Part shown: positions 17,339-27,308 of the stretch, one piece after another
Numbering within the stretch: the first letter of the stretch is position 1
How the letters are laid out: each line of letters opens with the position of its first letter
DNA from: SIG607 sp036307305
GTDB lineage: Bacteria; Bacillota; Clostridia; Oscillospirales; Acutalibacteraceae
Assembly: GCA_036307305.1 (NCBI GenBank)
Contig: JAXJXV010000014.1
Location: forward strand, 1 to 64,000
Length of the DNA stretch: 64,000 nt
Direction: 5' to 3'
Made by a program: the position numbers and the translations under genes
The notes under the pieces: model-generated
What the model saw: only the letters and a program-made list of their open reading frames with translations
What the model was told of the DNA's origin: nothing
Databases searched by the model: none

Positions 17339-18638
17339 GGTCTTGGTTATCGGCGCAGGTCTTGCAGGGTGCGAGGCGGCAATGCAGATAGCAGACAGGG
17401 GATATGAAGTACGGCTTTATGAAATGAAGCCTACACATAAATCTCCTGCCCATAAAACCGATATGTTTGCAGAGCTTGTTTGTTCTAATTCTCTTAAAGC
17501 TATGAGAGTTGATTCTGCGGCGGGACTTTTAAAGGAAGAAATGCGGAAGATGGGTTCGGTTTGTCTTGAGGCTGCCGAAAAATCTTCGGTTGCGGCAGGT
17601 GGCGCCTTGGCAGTTGACCGCGATTTGTTTTCTGCTTATATAACCGAAAAAGTTAAGAACCATCCTAATATTACCGTAATCGGCGAAAGGGTGGACAAGG
17701 TCCCCCTTGATTGTCCGTGTGTTATAGCCACAGGACCCCTTACCGATGAAAAACTTGCGGAGGATATAGGAAAGTACTGCGAGGAAGAAAATTTAAGTTT
17801 TTACGATGCGGCGGCACCTATTGTAACCAAAGAAAGCATTGATATGTCGGTGGCTTTTGAGGCTTCCCGATACTCAAAGGGTGGAGACGATTATATCAAC
17901 TGTCCTTTCAGTAAAGAGGAATATGAGTTATTCCATAAAGAACTGATATCGGCTGAGACGGTGCCTCTTAAGGATTTTGACAAGCCGTTTAAGGTTTATG
18001 AAGGCTGTATGCCTATTGAGGTACTTGCAAAAAGGGGAGAGGATTCTATCCGTTTTGGTCCCTTAAAGCCTGTGGGTCTTATTGACCCCAGAACAGAACG
18101 CAGACCTTGGGCGGTTGTACAGCTCAGAAAAGAAAATGCTAAGGGAAGTCTTTATAATATAGTAGGTTTTCAAACCAATCTTAAATTTCCTGAACAAAAA
18201 AGAGTGTTTTCTTTAATACCAGGACTTCAAAATGCAGAGTTTGTAAGATACGGCGTTATGCACCGTAATACGTTTATAAATTCTGCGCGACTTCTTAACC
18301 GTAATTTATCCTTAAAGAAAAATTTAAAGCTGTTTTTCGCAGGACAGATTACAGGCGTAGAGGGATATATGGAATCTGCCGCAAGCGGTATTGTTGCGGG
18401 TAAAAATATGGTTAGATTCCTTGAGGGAAAAGAGTCTTTGATACTGCCTAAATTTACTATGACTGGCGCACTTATAGATTATATTACCGATGAAACTGTT
18501 GAAAATTTGCAACCTATGGGAGCAAATTTCGGAATTCTTGAAGCTTTAAGTGAACATATAAGGGACAAAAAGGAAAGATACGCCGCTTTTTCAAGACGAA
18601 GTATAGAGTGGTTTGATAGCTTTCCTGAGGAGGATTAA
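17328..18638 (+). CDS. trmFO: tRNA (uracil-54-C5)-methyltransferase TrmFO
   Basis: This FAD enzyme of about 436 residues methylates U54 of tRNA (ribothymidine) using methylene-tetrahydrofolate. It shows the FAD fold VLVIGAGLAGCEAAMQIADRG, the TrmFO segment CSNSLKAM, and the C-terminal GYMESAASGIVAG. The start is ATG 17328, overlapping topA by 11 bp; the open frame extends further upstream inside topA without a start signal. Confidence 0.95.
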   Translation: MKTKVLVIGAGLAGCEAAMQIADRGYEVRLYEMKPTHKSPAHKTDMFAELVCSNSLKAMRVDSAAGLLKEEMRKMGSVCLEAAEKSSVAAGGALAVDRDLFSAYITEKVKNHPNITVIGERVDKVPLDCPCVIATGPLTDEKLAEDIGKYCEEENLSFYDAAAPIVTKESIDMSVAFEASRYSKGGDDYINCPFSKEEYELFHKELISAETVPLKDFDKPFKVYEGCMPIEVLAKRGEDSIRFGPLKPVGLIDPRTERRPWAVVQLRKENAKGSLYNIVGFQTNLKFPEQKRVFSLIPGLQNAEFVRYGVMHRNTFINSARLLNRNLSLKKNLKLFFAGQITGVEGYMESAASGIVAGKNMVRFLEGKESLILPKFTMTGALIDYITDETVENLQPMGANFGILEALSEHIRDKKERYAAFSRRSIEWFDSFPEED

Positions 18639-18639
18639 T

Positions 18640-19635
18640 ATGAGAGTTATAATTGATGCTTTTGGCGGAGACTATGCTCCTGCTGCGCCTATTGAGGGTG
18701 CTGCCCTTGCTCAGAAAGAGCTTGGAGTTGGAATTGTTCTCACAGGTAATGAGGAAATTATAAGAAATTATATAAAGGAACACGACGTGCATTTTAGCGA
18801 CCTTGAAATTATACACACAGACGACGTGATTTCAATGCACGATGAACCCACTACGCTTTTAAAATCCCACAATCAGTCGTCTATGGCTGTTGCTTTTAAA
18901 AAGCTTAGCGAGGGCGTGGCCGATGCTTTCGTATCGGCAGGAAGTACAGGCGCCGTTGTAGTCGGAGGCACCCTTATTGTTAAACGTATTAAGGGTATAA
19001 AACGTCCTGCACTTGCTTCGATGATTCCTTCTCCCGACGGCTCGTATATGCTTATGGATATGGGCGCTAATGCAGAGTGCCGTCCTGAAATGCTTCAGCA
19101 GTTCGGTATTATGGCAAATGCGTATTTAAAGCGTGTTGAGGGCATAAGTAATCCGAAAATCGCTCTCCTTAATATCGGTACTGAGGATAGCAAGGGAGGA
19201 GAACTTCAGCAGGAAGCTTATAAGCTGCTTAGCAAAGCAGATATTAATTTCGTAGGTAATATTGAATCAAGAGAAATGCCAAAGGGCGTTGCAGATGCAG
19301 TTATTACCGATGGCTTTACGGGAAATATCGCCTTAAAGCTTATTGAGGGTACTGCTTCAACTCTCTTTAAAATGATAAAAGCAGCTCTTTATAAAAACGT
19401 TATTAATAAACTTGCAGCTCTTATATTAAAGAAAGACCTTTATTCACTTAAGAGCAAAATGGACAGCTCTGAGGTAGGTGGCGCGTTATTGTTGGGCGTT
19501 AAAAAGCCTGTAATCAAGGCGCACGGAAACTCGGATGCAAAGGCAATTAAAAATGCTGTTCGTCAGGCTAAGTATTTTTATGAGGGAAACGTTATAGAAA
19601 GTATAAGTCAGGGACTTGATGCTGTTGATGAATGA
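18640..19635 (+). CDS. plsX: Phosphate acyltransferase PlsX
   Basis: This 331-residue protein has IDAFGGDYAP at the N-terminus and typical PlsX segments GNEEII, KRIKGIKRPALASMIPS and TDGFTGNIALKL. PlsX converts acyl-ACP to acyl-phosphate, the donor for PlsY in phospholipid synthesis. The start at ATG 18640 follows GAGGAGG, 1 bp after the trmFO stop. No acpP lies between plsX and rnc, unlike the common plsX-(fabD-fabG)-acpP-rnc order. Confidence 0.95.
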   Translation: MRVIIDAFGGDYAPAAPIEGAALAQKELGVGIVLTGNEEIIRNYIKEHDVHFSDLEIIHTDDVISMHDEPTTLLKSHNQSSMAVAFKKLSEGVADAFVSAGSTGAVVVGGTLIVKRIKGIKRPALASMIPSPDGSYMLMDMGANAECRPEMLQQFGIMANAYLKRVEGISNPKIALLNIGTEDSKGGELQQEAYKLLSKADINFVGNIESREMPKGVADAVITDGFTGNIALKLIEGTASTLFKMIKAALYKNVINKLAALILKKDLYSLKSKMDSSEVGGALLLGVKKPVIKAHGNSDAKAIKNAVRQAKYFYEGNVIESISQGLDAVDE

Positions 19636-20314
19636 TATGAAACGACTTGAAGAAAATTTGAAATATACCTTTAAAGATATATCTTTACTGAAAAATGCGC
19701 TTAGTCATTCCTCTTATGCTAATGAAAAGCATTTAAAGGACGGCTCTAACGAGCGTCTTGAATTTTTGGGAGACGCGGTGCTGTCGGTTATTGTTGCAGA
19801 TTATCTTTATAAAAATTTCAGTAATAAGCCTGAGGGTGAGCTGACCAAGCTGAGAGCCTCTCTTGTGTGTGAAAAATCACTTTGCGGTTTTGCAAGAACT
19901 CTTGAAATCGGTGATTTTTTAATGCTTGGTAAGGGTGAAGACCAAAGCGGCGGACGGGAAAGAAATTCTATTTTAGCCGACGCTTTTGAGGCTGTTTTAG
20001 CCGCTATGTACCTTGACGGCGGAATGGAAATCGCAAGAAACCACGTTCTTCGTTTTATAAAGGACGAGCTGTCTCATACCGAGGATGAGGTATTCCACGA
20101 CTATAAAACCACCTTGCAGGAGGTTATACAGAGAAATAAAGAAGAAAGACTCACCTACGTTCTTTCTGCCGAAAGCGGACCCGACCATGACAAGAGCTTC
20201 ACGGTAGAGGTATTGCTTAACTCCAACGTTATAGGCACGGGTACGGGTAAAACCAAGAAACGCGCAGAGCAGATGGCGGCTAAGGATGCTCTTACGTTAA
20301 TGGGAATAGAATAA
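19628..20314 (+). CDS. rnc: Ribonuclease III
   Basis: This protein of about 228 residues has an RNase III catalytic domain with NERLEFLGDAVLS and a second acidic cluster in LADAFEAVLAAMYLDGG, and a C-terminal dsRNA-binding domain (DYKTTLQEVIQ..., ending KRAEQMAAKDAL). It processes rRNA precursors and structured RNAs. Three in-frame starts (ATG 19619, 19628 and 19637) overlap the plsX end. Homologues favour a start near 19628-19637, so the exact one is uncertain. Confidence 0.93.
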   Translation: MNDMKRLEENLKYTFKDISLLKNALSHSSYANEKHLKDGSNERLEFLGDAVLSVIVADYLYKNFSNKPEGELTKLRASLVCEKSLCGFARTLEIGDFLMLGKGEDQSGGRERNSILADAFEAVLAAMYLDGGMEIARNHVLRFIKDELSHTEDEVFHDYKTTLQEVIQRNKEERLTYVLSAESGPDHDKSFTVEVLLNSNVIGTGTGKTKKRAEQMAAKDALTLMGIE

Positions 20315-21306
20315 TGTGTAAACACGCTAATATTTCGTTTTTTATTACCCATCAGGGCTGTCCTCATAGATGTAGCTTTTGTGACCAGCGTTCTATAACG
20401 GGTCAGACGGATTTACCCACTGCCCAGACTGTAACCAAAACGGTTGAGGAAGCTCTTGAAAATCACTGCCTTTCGGGGAAAAATACCGAGATTGCTTTTT
20501 TCGGCGGAAGCTTTACGGCTATAGACAGGAATTATATGCTCTCGCTCTTAGAGGCGGCGTATCCTTTCGTAAAAGCTAAGAGGGTTTGCGGAATCAGAAT
20601 TTCAACACGCCCCGATGCAATAGATGAGGAAATACTTGAAATACTGAAAAAGTACGGAGTAACCTCCATTGAGCTTGGCGCACAGAGTATGTCAGATGAG
20701 GTACTCAGCTTAAACAAAAGAGGACACAGCGCAGAGGACGTTTACAAAGCCTGTTCGCTAATAAAAAGCTACGGCTTTTCTCTGGGGCTTCAGATGATGA
20801 CGGGTCTTTATAAAGCTACCAAAGAAAGTGACAGAAATACGGTACAGGAATTTATAAAGCTTTCTCCCGATACAGTAAGGATTTATCCTACCGTTGTTTT
20901 AAAACACACTGCTTTAGCAGGTTTTGTGGAAAAAGGAGAGTATGTACCTTTTTCACTTGAAGAAACGATTGAGCAGTGCTGTGAATATTATGAAGACTTC
21001 AGTAAAAACGGTATTAACGTTATAAGAATGGGACTTCATCATATAAACGAGGAGGACTATATTGCAGGACCTTGGCATCCTGCCTTTAGTCAGCTTTGTA
21101 TGTCTCAAATAATTCTTAATAAACTGATAAAGGAAATAAGAGATTTGCCAGAGGGCGAATATATTATAAATGTGAATGCTTCGGATATTTCCACCTTTAT
21201 TGGACAGAAAAGAAGCAATTTAGTTAAATTAAAGGCTATGGGTTATATTTGCAGTGTCAAGGGTGATGCGGATATAAACTCAGGTGAATTTAAGTTAGAA
21301 AGGTAA
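20314..21306 (+). CDS. Elp3-like radical SAM protein
   Basis: This 330-residue radical SAM enzyme has the cluster motif CPHRCSFC (Cx3Cx2C) near residue 16 and strand motifs GGSFTA and ELGAQSM. It resembles the radical-SAM half of Elp3 but lacks the acetyltransferase domain. This protein is recurrently found between rnc and smc in Clostridia. RNA modification is a reasonable guess, but the reaction is not known. Its start overlaps the rnc stop by one base (TAATG), so it is translated with it. Confidence 0.85.
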   Translation: MCKHANISFFITHQGCPHRCSFCDQRSITGQTDLPTAQTVTKTVEEALENHCLSGKNTEIAFFGGSFTAIDRNYMLSLLEAAYPFVKAKRVCGIRISTRPDAIDEEILEILKKYGVTSIELGAQSMSDEVLSLNKRGHSAEDVYKACSLIKSYGFSLGLQMMTGLYKATKESDRNTVQEFIKLSPDTVRIYPTVVLKHTALAGFVEKGEYVPFSLEETIEQCCEYYEDFSKNGINVIRMGLHHINEEDYIAGPWHPAFSQLCMSQIILNKLIKEIRDLPEGEYIINVNASDISTFIGQKRSNLVKLKAMGYICSVKGDADINSGEFKLER

Positions 21307-21317
21307 GGGAATTAGGT

Positions 21318-24300
21318 ATGCTGCTTCGTTCTATCGTAATTCAGGGCTTTAAGTCTTTTGCGGACAAGACCGTTCTGAAATTCGGTAAAGGAATTACGGC
21401 TGTAGTAGGCCCTAACGGAAGCGGAAAGAGTAATATTTCCGACGCGGTTCGTTGGGTGCTTGGCGAACAGTCTACAAAGAGTCTGCGCGGTCAGTCTATG
21501 GAAGACGTTATATTTTCGGGAACCGCTACACGCCGTCCTCACGGATTTTGCGAAGTAACTCTTAATATAGATAACTCGGACAGAACACTTAATTTTGATA
21601 ATGACAGCGTTTCTATTACCCGTCGTTATTACCGTTCCCACGAAAGTGAGTATCTTATAAACAACGTTGCCGTTCGTTTAAAGGACGTAAACGAGCTGTT
21701 TATGGATACTGGTCTTGGCCGTGACGGTTACTCTATGATTGGACAGGGTAAAATTGATAATATTATAAGCTCTAAATCGGGCGAGAGAAGAGATATATTT
21801 GAGGAAGCTTCAGGTATATCCAAATACCGTTACCGTAAAATTGAGGCTGAAAGAAAGCTTTTTGCGGCGGAAGAAAATCTTCTTCGTCTTAAAGATATAA
21901 TGAGTGAGCTTGAGGGACGCGTTGGTCCTCTTGAACAGCAAAGCAAAAAGGCGGAAAAGTTTTTAGCTCTTGCCGAGGATAAAAAGCAGCTTGAAATTGG
22001 TTTGTGGCTTTATACTCTTAGTAACTCAAAACAGGCGCTCAGAGAACAGGAAAATAAAATAGCTTTAGCTTCAATGCAATATAAGGAAATTGACGAGAAG
22101 CTGAAGAATTTTGATACCGAAAACGAAAAGAATTCCCGTGATTTTGCTCTGCTTACCGTTGCTATTGAGGAATGCAGAAACAGTATTTCTGCAAGAAACG
22201 AGGATATAGCGACTGCAGGCGGTGAAATTTCGGTAATTAACCGCGATATAGAACATAATAATGAAACGGTTGAAAGACTTCTTGCCGAAAGGGAAGAACT
22301 CAAAAAGACCGATTTGTCGGCTAACGAGGAAATTGAAAATAAGAAAAAAGCTGCTTCTTTAAAGGAAGAGGAAATAAAGGTTCTTGAAGAACAGCTTATG
22401 AATCTTGAAAAGACGCTTACGGAAATGCTTAACGAAAGCGAAGCTATTTCTAAAAATATAGAAGAGCTTGTAAGAGGACTTAACGAGGTTTCTCTTAAAA
22501 GCGGTGACCTTCGCGTTACTATGATGACAAGCGAAAGCACCGTTGCAGAGCTTGAGTCAAGAGCAGGTAATATAAGCGAAACTATAAAAGAAAAAGAAAA
22601 TCAGCTTAGTGAGCTTAACAGGGAATTTGATGAAAATAATGCTTTTCTAACTAAAACCGAAGAAACGGTAACCGAATGTACCAATTCTCTCGGAGGTTAT
22701 GAAATCAAGTTTAATACCCGTAAGGAAAAGGCGGAAATTTGTAAAGAGGAATGTGAAAAGCTTCGCCTTGATAAAGAGGCAAAGGTAAGAAGAGTGCAGA
22801 TTTTATCTGAGCTTGAGAAGAATCTTGAAGGCTTCCAGAATTCAGTAAAGGCTGTTATGAACGCTTCTGATACGGGAACTCTTCGCGGAATTCACGGACC
22901 TGTTTCAAAAATAATAAACGTTGATAAGGAATATTCCGTTGCTATTGAAACGGCACTCGGCTCTACCATACAGCAGATTGTCTGTGACAGCGAAAGTGAT
23001 GCTAAACGTGCTATAGAAATGCTCAAATCCTCAGGTTCGGGCAGAGCAACCTTTCTTCCTATATCTTCAATCAAGTCAAGAGAGTTTAAGGAAACGGGAT
23101 ATGAAAATATGTTCGGCTATATTGGACTTGCCCCTGACCTTATTGACTGTGAGGAACAGTACAGAGAAATCGTAAAATATCTTCTCGGTAACACTGTGGT
23201 TTGTGAGGACCTTGACAGCGCCGTTGCTATTTCCAAAAAATTCTCATATCGCTTTAAAACCGTTTCTCTTGACGGTCAGGTGGTTAATTCGGGCGGTTCT
23301 CTTACAGGCGGTTCGCTTATCAGAAATGCAGGTATTTTAAGCCGCGCAAGTGATATAAGAAGGCTTGAGGGCGAGGTTGAAAAGCTTGGTGAAAAGCTTA
23401 AACGTAAGGAAGCGGAATATGAGCTTTGTATGAGCGACCTTGCAAAAGCTGAGGCTGATATAACCGCAGCCAAGGCTACCCTTGCAACCGCTAACGAGGA
23501 TAAAATCCGCGCACTTGGTGAATTAAAGCGTATTGAGGATATCAGAAATTCCGTTAATGCGGCTATAGAAGAACTTGCTAACGAAAAAACAAATTCTGAT
23601 GAAAAAATAAGTTCTCTTAAGGAAGCGGCGGCTACTGCTGCAAGAGAAATTGCCGTTCTTGATAAGAAAAAAGAAGAAATTCAGCTTGAAATTGACCGTC
23701 ACAGCGGAGGCAGAGATACTCTTGCAGGTAAGCGTGAGGAAATTGGTAACGCTATGACTGCAGTGAGAATGGATATCCTTGATAAGAAAAAGGATATTGA
23801 AAACCTTATGCTGTCTGCTCAGACTCTTGCTGATTCTGTTGGCAACCGTTCAAAGCGTATGGAAGCAATTTCCGGTGAGCTTAGCGGCATTGATATGGCT
23901 AAAACCGAGCTTAATGCTAAGCTTACCCTTGTAAATGAAAAAATTGAGGGCTATAAAAACAGCATATCTGAGAACGAAAAGGAAATAGAAAGACTTAACC
24001 TTGAACGTGAAAAAATTGAAAGATTGGGCAGTGAGCTTCGCACAAGTGAGAAGGAACGCACTCTCGAAAGAGAAAAAATCAGCGGCGAGCTTGCCCGTCT
24101 TACCGAGCGTAAAGAGGTTATGCTTAAAGAGTATGATGACGTTATCCGTCAGCTTTACGACGAGTATCAGCTTACCCGTACTGATGCTGAGAATATGGGT
24201 ATAACCATTGAAAACCAGTCTGAAGCTAAAAAGAAACTTGCTGAGGTTAAATCTCAGATAAGAGGTCTTGGTAACGTTAACGTTTCGGCAATTGAGGAGT

Positions 24301-24899
24301 ATAAAGAGGTATATGAAAGATATACCTTTATGTCGGCTCAGATTGACGATGTAGAAAAATCAAGAAGTGAGCTTCACAAGCTCATTAATCAGCTTACCGC
24401 GCAGATGAAGGAACTGTTTTGTCTGGGCTTTGAGAAAATCAGTCAGAATTTTGCAGTTACCTTTACAGAGCTTTTCGGCGGAGGCTCGGCTTCTCTTGCT
24501 CTTAGCGACCCCGAAAACGTACTTGAAAGCGGTATTGATATAATAGTTAAGCTCCCAGGCAAAAACGTACCCAGTCTGGACGGATTATCCGGCGGCGAAA
24601 AGGCGCTTATTGCTCTTGCAATTTATTTTGCAATAATGCGTGTTAATGCGCCTCCTTTCTGCTTCCTTGATGAAGTTGATACCGCCCTTGACGATATAAA
24701 CGTTGAAAGGGTAGCCGATTATATGAAGCGTCCTGACTTTACCACACAGTTCATTTGTGTTACTCACAGACGCGGCACTATGGAGGCTGCTGATATGCTT
24801 TACGGCGTAACTATGCAGGAAAAGGGTATTACCAAGCTTCTTGAGCTTAATGTCAGTGAGCTTGAAAAAAGATTAATGCTTGAAAACGGTGATAATTAA
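21318..24899 (+). CDS. smc: Chromosome partition protein SMC
   Basis: This 1193-residue ATPase of the condensin complex has Walker A GPNGSGKSN near residues 32-40, a long coiled coil, a hinge around residues 515-640 (IHGPVSKIINVDKEY, then NSGGSLTGGS), a second coiled coil, the signature LSGGEKAL near 1097 and Walker B CFLDEVDTALDD. Length and layout are normal. With ScpA/ScpB (not in this window) it compacts and segregates the chromosome. The smc-ftsY order with a one-base overlap is standard in Firmicutes. Confidence 0.97.
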   Translation: MLLRSIVIQGFKSFADKTVLKFGKGITAVVGPNGSGKSNISDAVRWVLGEQSTKSLRGQSMEDVIFSGTATRRPHGFCEVTLNIDNSDRTLNFDNDSVSITRRYYRSHESEYLINNVAVRLKDVNELFMDTGLGRDGYSMIGQGKIDNIISSKSGERRDIFEEASGISKYRYRKIEAERKLFAAEENLLRLKDIMSELEGRVGPLEQQSKKAEKFLALAEDKKQLEIGLWLYTLSNSKQALREQENKIALASMQYKEIDEKLKNFDTENEKNSRDFALLTVAIEECRNSISARNEDIATAGGEISVINRDIEHNNETVERLLAEREELKKTDLSANEEIENKKKAASLKEEEIKVLEEQLMNLEKTLTEMLNESEAISKNIEELVRGLNEVSLKSGDLRVTMMTSESTVAELESRAGNISETIKEKENQLSELNREFDENNAFLTKTEETVTECTNSLGGYEIKFNTRKEKAEICKEECEKLRLDKEAKVRRVQILSELEKNLEGFQNSVKAVMNASDTGTLRGIHGPVSKIINVDKEYSVAIETALGSTIQQIVCDSESDAKRAIEMLKSSGSGRATFLPISSIKSREFKETGYENMFGYIGLAPDLIDCEEQYREIVKYLLGNTVVCEDLDSAVAISKKFSYRFKTVSLDGQVVNSGGSLTGGSLIRNAGILSRASDIRRLEGEVEKLGEKLKRKEAEYELCMSDLAKAEADITAAKATLATANEDKIRALGELKRIEDIRNSVNAAIEELANEKTNSDEKISSLKEAAATAAREIAVLDKKKEEIQLEIDRHSGGRDTLAGKREEIGNAMTAVRMDILDKKKDIENLMLSAQTLADSVGNRSKRMEAISGELSGIDMAKTELNAKLTLVNEKIEGYKNSISENEKEIERLNLEREKIERLGSELRTSEKERTLEREKISGELARLTERKEVMLKEYDDVIRQLYDEYQLTRTDAENMGITIENQSEAKKKLAEVKSQIRGLGNVNVSAIEEYKEVYERYTFMSAQIDDVEKSRSELHKLINQLTAQMKELFCLGFEKISQNFAVTFTELFGGGSASLALSDPENVLESGIDIIVKLPGKNVPSLDGLSGGEKALIALAIYFAIMRVNAPPFCFLDEVDTALDDINVERVADYMKRPDFTTQFICVTHRRGTMEAADMLYGVTMQEKGITKLLELNVSELEKRLMLENGDN

Positions 24900-25810
24900 T
24901 GGGCTTTTTTGGTAAAATTAAGGCAGGTCTTGCTAAAACAAGGTCACAGCTTGCAAATAACATAAACACTGTTATAAACAGCTTTACAAAAATTGATGAA
25001 GAGCTTTTTGAAGAGCTTGAGGAAATTCTTGTGCTGTCTGATATAGGTTGTGTTACTGCAGAGCAGATTTGCTCAGAGCTTCGCTCAAGAGTAAAAAAGG
25101 ATGGTATTAAAGACCCTTGTGTTATCCGTTCGATTATGAAGTCTATTATTGCAGAGATGATAGAGGGCGACAGTAGGTTAAAGCTTGATACAAAACCCTC
25201 TGTTATTCTTGTTATAGGCGTAAACGGTGTTGGCAAAACCACCAGTATCGGAAAAATTGCTTCACTTTTAAAGAAAGACGGTAAAAAGGTTGTATTGGGT
25301 GCTGCTGATACGTTCCGCGCGGCAGCCATTGAACAGCTTGAAGTTTGGGCAGACAGAGCCGAGGTTTCTATTGTAAAGGGAACTGAGGGCAGTGACCCAG
25401 CGGCTGTTGTGTTCGATACTATTGCTTCTGCTAAAGCTAAGGGCGCAGACGTTATTATCTGTGATACTGCAGGCAGACTCCATAACAAGAAAAACCTTAT
25501 GGATGAACTTGCAAAAATAAACAGAATTATAGATACTCAGCTTGATGGTGCAGACAAAGAGGTGTTGCTTGTTCTTGATGCAACCACAGGACAAAACGCC
25601 GTTAATCAGGCAAGAGAATTTAAAAACGTTGCAGATATAAGCGGTATCGTACTGACTAAGCTTGACGGTACGGCAAGAGGCGGAGTGGTACTTGCTATTA
25701 AAAATGAGCTTCAGATTCCTGTTAAATTCGTAGGAGTGGGCGAGGGAATAGATGACTTTATGCCCTTTGATGCCGAGGAATTCTCTGCAGGAATTATAGA
25801 AACGGAGTAA
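24899..25810 (+). CDS. ftsY: Signal recognition particle receptor FtsY
   Basis: This 303-residue SRP GTPase has an N domain (residues about 1-90), then a G domain with GVNGVGKTT near 105, DTAGR, and TKLDGTARGG. It lacks the long acidic A domain of E. coli FtsY, as usual in Firmicutes. It docks ribosome-SRP complexes at the membrane for co-translational insertion. Confidence 0.96.
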   Translation: MGFFGKIKAGLAKTRSQLANNINTVINSFTKIDEELFEELEEILVLSDIGCVTAEQICSELRSRVKKDGIKDPCVIRSIMKSIIAEMIEGDSRLKLDTKPSVILVIGVNGVGKTTSIGKIASLLKKDGKKVVLGAADTFRAAAIEQLEVWADRAEVSIVKGTEGSDPAAVVFDTIASAKAKGADVIICDTAGRLHNKKNLMDELAKINRIIDTQLDGADKEVLLVLDATTGQNAVNQAREFKNVADISGIVLTKLDGTARGGVVLAIKNELQIPVKFVGVGEGIDDFMPFDAEEFSAGIIETE

Positions 25811-25814
25811 TCTT

Positions 25815-26408
25815 ATGACTTTTTTGATTGCTACTAAAAATAAGGGTAAGAAAAAAGAGCTTGAAAGAATTTTACTGCCTTTAGGCATTTCGGTAATCAG
25901 TGAAGCCGACCTTGATAAGCCTCTCTGTGAAGTAGAGGAAAACGGACTGACCTTTGAGGAAAACGCTCTGATAAAAGCAAGAGCCGCATGTAAGGCTACA
26001 GGTTATCCCACAGTTGCAGACGATTCGGGGCTTTGCGTTGATTTTCTTGACGGCGCACCTGGGGTATATACAGCCCGATATGCAGGTGAACCCAGCAACA
26101 GTGATAAAAATAACGCTAAGCTTTTATGGGTAATGAGGAATGTACCTATGGAAAAAAGAACGGCAAGATTCGTTTCTGCCGTTGCCTGTGTTTTCCCCGA
26201 AGGGAGAGAGTTTACCGTAAGAGGCGAATGCGAGGGCAAAATAGGAACAGAGCTGAAAGGTAACGGTGGTTTTGGATACGACCCGCTTTTTATCAGTGAG
26301 CTTGGCTGCTTCGGTGAAATAAGCGATGAAGAAAAAGACAGCATAAGTCATAGAGGAAAAGCTCTTAAAGAACTTTCTAAAAAACTGAAAGAGGAATATT
26401 TATGTTAA
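25815..26408 (+). CDS. rdgB: XTP/dITP diphosphatase (RdgB/HAM1)
   Basis: This 197-residue protein has the Ham1 fold signatures FLIATKNKGKKKELERIL at the N-terminus, VADDSGLCVDFLDGAPGVYT and GFGYDPLF. It removes non-canonical purine triphosphates (dITP, XTP) from the nucleotide pool. Its last codons overlap the yhbY start by 7 bp. Confidence 0.94.
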   Translation: MTFLIATKNKGKKKELERILLPLGISVISEADLDKPLCEVEENGLTFEENALIKARAACKATGYPTVADDSGLCVDFLDGAPGVYTARYAGEPSNSDKNNAKLLWVMRNVPMEKRTARFVSAVACVFPEGREFTVRGECEGKIGTELKGNGGFGYDPLFISELGCFGEISDEEKDSISHRGKALKELSKKLKEEYLC

Positions 26409-26701
26409 ACAGCAGACAACGTGCCTTTTTAAGAGGTATGGCAAACGATTACGAAACCATTATACAGATTGGAAAGGGCGGTATTTCTCCCGCTCTTATA
26501 AAAACAGTAAGTGAAGCTCTTTACGTAAGAGAGCTTATAAAAATCAAGGTTCATTCCACTGCTCCTGAGGATATCAAAACCATTGCAGCTCAGGTAGCAG
26601 AGCAGAGTGAGAGTGAAATAGTGCATATTATCGGCTCTAAAATTATCCTTTATAAGCATAGTGATAATAAGGATATAACTCCTATAAAGCTGGTAAAATA
26701 A
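26402..26701 (+). CDS. yhbY: YhbY-family RNA-binding protein (CRM domain)
   Basis: This 99-residue single-domain CRM protein has the signature IGKGGISPALIKTV (GxxG loop) and ends in an IIGSKIILYK strand. YhbY proteins associate with pre-50S ribosomal particles. The gene lies between rdgB and nadD, a frequent Firmicute arrangement (yqeI position). Confidence 0.92.
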   Translation: MLNSRQRAFLRGMANDYETIIQIGKGGISPALIKTVSEALYVRELIKIKVHSTAPEDIKTIAAQVAEQSESEIVHIIGSKIILYKHSDNKDITPIKLVK

Positions 26702-26702
26702 T

Positions 26703-27308
26703 ATGGGTAATATTGCTGTTTTCGGCGGTACCTTTAATCCTATACACAGTGAGCATATTAAGATTATAAAGCATTTAAGCGGTCTTGATTTTATTGACAG
26801 GATTTTTGTTATTCCTACATATATTCCGCCTCACAAAACGTCAGAGTATCTTGCGGACGAGGAAGACAGAATTAATATGTGCCGACTGGCTACAGAGGGT
26901 ATAGAAAAGGTAGAGGTAAGCGATTTTGAAATAAAAAGAAAAACCACAAGCTATACCTACTACACCGTAGAGGCTTTAAGAAATGAATTTGAAAGCGACA
27001 GGATTTTTGTCGTTTGCGGCGGTGATATGGCTATAACGCTTGATACCTGGCACAGATATGAAGAACTGAAAAAGCTATGTACTTTTTTGGTTATAGACCG
27101 TCCTGATACCGATTCAAAAAAACTTCGTCAGTATCTTGACGGGCTTAAAAGTGGTGGCGCTGATATTGAGTATACTGTGTGTGTTACCGAAAACGTTTCT
27201 TCCTCAGCCTTAAGAAGCAAATTGCTTGACGGCGGTAAGGAGTATGAAATACCAAAAAAGGTACTGCAGTATATAAATGAAAAAGGTCTTTACAGAAATG
27301 AAGAATAA
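26703..27308 (+). CDS. nadD: Nicotinate-nucleotide adenylyltransferase NadD
   Basis: This 201-residue nucleotidyltransferase of NAD synthesis transfers AMP to nicotinate mononucleotide. The N-terminal motif is GGTFNPIHSEH; the family normally has HxGH, so the glycine is replaced by Glu, while both histidines remain. The C-terminal SSSALRSKL matches the ISSTxIR motif. The gene is followed by an overlapping yqeK, as in Bacillus. Confidence 0.92.
   Translation: MGNIAVFGGTFNPIHSEHIKIIKHLSGLDFIDRIFVIPTYIPPHKTSEYLADEEDRINMCRLATEGIEKVEVSDFEIKRKTTSYTYYTVEALRNEFESDRIFVVCGGDMAITLDTWHRYEELKKLCTFLVIDRPDTDSKKLRQYLDGLKSGGADIEYTVCVTENVSSSALRSKLLDGGKEYEIPKKVLQYINEKGLYRNEE

Noticed and set aside
22010..22540. 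176-codon minus-strand open frame, Ser/Leu-rich
   Set aside because: It is antisense to the smc coiled coil; its composition mirrors Glu/Lys/Ala codons.
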